NCBI GenBank assembly: GCA_947627745.1
Contig: CANQXH010000013.1
Location: 1 to 36,734, forward strand
Source: an uncultured Oscillospiraceae bacterium
GTDB taxonomy: Bacteria; Bacillota; Clostridia; Oscillospirales; Oscillospiraceae
Length of the DNA stretch: 36,734 nt
Direction: 5' to 3'
In this document: positions 34,958 through 36,734 of the stretch, piece by piece
Layout: each line of letters begins with the position of its first letter
Numbering within the stretch: the first letter of the stretch is position 1
Notes under the pieces: generated by a model
What the model saw: the letters and a program-made list of their open reading frames with translations, nothing else
Told to the model about the DNA's origin: nothing
The model's database searches: none
Translations under genes and position numbers: made by a program

Positions 34958-34988
34958 GGGACGAAATATCTCGGTTTGTCCACAAAAA

Positions 34989-35015
34989 CACAGCCACCTG
35001 CAACCGGTGGCTGTG
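34989..35015 (-). terminator. Stem-loop terminator
   Basis: 10-bp perfect stem cacagccacc / ggtggctgtg followed on the minus strand by TTTTTG. Confidence 0.7.
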
Positions 35016-35163
35016 CTTGTCAAGAATCCTCTCTATAAACTCAAACTAGTAAAAACAGGGATTTCTTTGTAAATTATGGAAAAAACAAGGTATTTTGGCA
35101 AAACGGAGTATGGCGCCGAGGGAATCGCTCCTTATGAATCCCACATTCTTCACCAGTGTGGGT

Positions 35164-36651
35164 TTATGCCCAGGGGTTCTCCGTGGGATAGGGCAGGCTC
35201 TTGGGCTGGTTGTAGGAGATGTCCTGGATGCCCAGGAATTTGAACACCTCAAACAGGGCCTTGCCGTAGTGGCCGAAGGCAACGGCCCCGTGGTGGGGAT
35301 AGCGCTTCTGGATGAGGACGTGGCGGTAAAACCGGCCCATTTCGGGAATGGCGAAGACGCCGATTCCACCGAAGCTGCCTGTTGCCACGTTCAGCACCTC
35401 GCCCTGGGCGATGTAGGCCCGGAGATTGCCTTCACTGTCGCACTGGAGGCGGTAGAAGGTGATGGCTCCGGGGGTGATGTCCCCCTCCAGGGTGCCCCGG
35501 GTAAAGTCCGGTTCGCTGTCTTTTGGCTCTAACAGCCGGTGCTGGATCAGCTGGTACTTCACCGCCCGGTCGGCGCAGAGCTTGCAGGACGGGGTGTTGC
35601 CACAGTGGAAGCCCATGAAGGTGTCGGTGAGCTTGTAGTCGAATTTGCCGGCAATTTCGGAATCATACAGGGATTTGGGCACAGAGTTGTTGATGTCCAG
35701 CAATGTCACCGCGTCGGCAGAGACGCAGGCGCCGATATACTCGCTGAGGGCGCCGTAAATATCCACCTCGCAGGCCACGGGAATGCCCCGGGCGGCCAGG
35801 CGGGAGTTGACATAACATGGTTCAAAGCCAAAGGCCTCGGGAAACGCGGGCCAGCACTTGTCGGCGAAGGCTACATACTTTCGGGCGCCCTTGTGGTTCT
35901 CCGCCCAGTCCAGCAGCGTCAGCTCAAACTGAGCCATCCGCTCCAGCAGGTCGGGATAGTACCTACCCTCGCCCATTTCGGCGGCCATATCGGCGCAGAC
36001 CTGGGGGATTCGGGGGTCCCCGGCGTGGGCCTTGTAGCTCACCAGAAGATCCAGCTCGGAGTTCTCCTCGATCTCCACCCCCATCTCATAGAGCCCCTGG
36101 ATGGGGGCGTTGCAGGCGAAAAAGTCCTGAGGCCGGGGGCCGAAGGTGATAATTTTCAGATTTTTCAGGCCGATCAGCGCACGGGCCACGGGCACGAAGT
36201 CCAAAATCATCTCCGCCACGTCCTCCGCCGTGCCCACGGGGTACTCCGGGATGTAGGCCTTGATTTTCCGCAGGCCCAGATTATAAGAGCAGTTCAGCAT
36301 CCCGCAGAAGGCGTCCCCCCGGCCGTTGATCAAGTCTCCGTCCCCTTCCGCGGCGGCGGCGTACATCACCGGGCCGTCAAATTTTTGGGCAATCAGGGTC
36401 TCCGGGGTCTCCGGGCCGAAGTTGCCCAGGAAGACCACCAGGGCGTTACACCCGGCGGCCCGGACCTCCGCCATGGCCTTTTCCATATCCTTCTCGTTTT
36501 CCACGGTGGTCTGGGCCTCGTAGAGGGCCAGGCCCTTTTCGGCGCAGGCGGCTGCGACGGCGCTCCGGCGGCGCTGGGACAGAGAGATCACGAAGCAGTC
36601 CCGGCTGACGGCAATGATGCCCAGCTTCACCTGGGGAATGTTTTGAAACAT
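35164..36651 (-). CDS. L-fucose/L-arabinose isomerase-like protein
   Basis: 495 aa; ALVVFLGNFGPETPETLIAQKFDGPVMYAAAAEGDG, DAFCGMLNCSYNLGLRKIKAYIPEYPVGTAEDVAEMI, GFHCGNTPSCKL; strong RBS gaggagg. Confidence 0.8.
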   Translation of the reverse strand: MFQNIPQVKLGIIAVSRDCFVISLSQRRRSAVAAACAEKGLALYEAQTTVENEKDMEKAMAEVRAAGCNALVVFLGNFGPETPETLIAQKFDGPVMYAAAAEGDGDLINGRGDAFCGMLNCSYNLGLRKIKAYIPEYPVGTAEDVAEMILDFVPVARALIGLKNLKIITFGPRPQDFFACNAPIQGLYEMGVEIEENSELDLLVSYKAHAGDPRIPQVCADMAAEMGEGRYYPDLLERMAQFELTLLDWAENHKGARKYVAFADKCWPAFPEAFGFEPCYVNSRLAARGIPVACEVDIYGALSEYIGACVSADAVTLLDINNSVPKSLYDSEIAGKFDYKLTDTFMGFHCGNTPSCKLCADRAVKYQLIQHRLLEPKDSEPDFTRGTLEGDITPGAITFYRLQCDSEGNLRAYIAQGEVLNVATGSFGGIGVFAIPEMGRFYRHVLIQKRYPHHGAVAFGHYGKALFEVFKFLGIQDISYNQPKSLPYPTENPWA

Positions 36652-36734
36652 ATATAATTCCTCCTCGTATAATAAATTTCAAAGTTAACAATCAAGTATC
36701 AGCAGGTTTTAAGATGCCCGTGATACAATAGCTG

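Noticed and set aside
35046-35369. 107-aa minus-strand ORF overlapping the end of the isomerase-like gene
   Set aside because: Out-of-frame overlap with the well-supported 35164..36651 CDS; no domain signal.
1-36734. CRISPR arrays, tRNA/rRNA genes, prophage structural genes, toxin-antitoxin or defence systems
   Set aside because: No regularly spaced repeats, no tRNA or rRNA signature recognised, and no ORF translation resembling these classes.

Overview
The window looks like a GC-rich Firmicutes chromosome (Oscillospiraceae/Lachnospiraceae-like, judged only from protein style). It is dominated by carbohydrate and small-molecule catabolism. From left to right: (i) a short regulatory or mobile-element-like edge (sigma-70-like ORF, orphan winged-helix protein, several terminators). 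(ii) A minus-strand glycoside operon running from 14900 down to 2156: TetR regulator, GPH/MFS transporter, GH3, GH2, GH43, and a very large membrane-anchored GH3. A second GPH/MFS transporter diverges from tetR, with a clear promoter/palindrome between them. (iii) A third GPH transporter, an SDR epimerase/dehydratase, and an anchored extracytoplasmic protein. (iv) A minus-strand operon from 29278 down to 21497: alpha/beta hydrolase, DUF1116 (YlbE-like), FdrA-like, a 61-aa FdrA C-terminal-domain protein, a diverged acetate-kinase-family protein, a DUF6282-like protein, and a fourth GPH transporter. It is divergent from a GarR/GlxR-like reductase and a D-2-hydroxyacid dehydrogenase. (v) A GHL6-like glycosidase, an AraC regulator, and an L-fucose-isomerase-like protein. 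The best candidate for an undescribed system is module (iv). It resembles the E. coli fdrA/ylbE (AllF/AllG) oxamate carbamoyltransferase neighbourhood, but the carbamate kinase position is occupied by an acetate-kinase-family protein with altered active-site motifs, which suggests a different acyl-phosphate-yielding pathway. All homology statements are from reading the supplied translations and recall of families; no searches were run.
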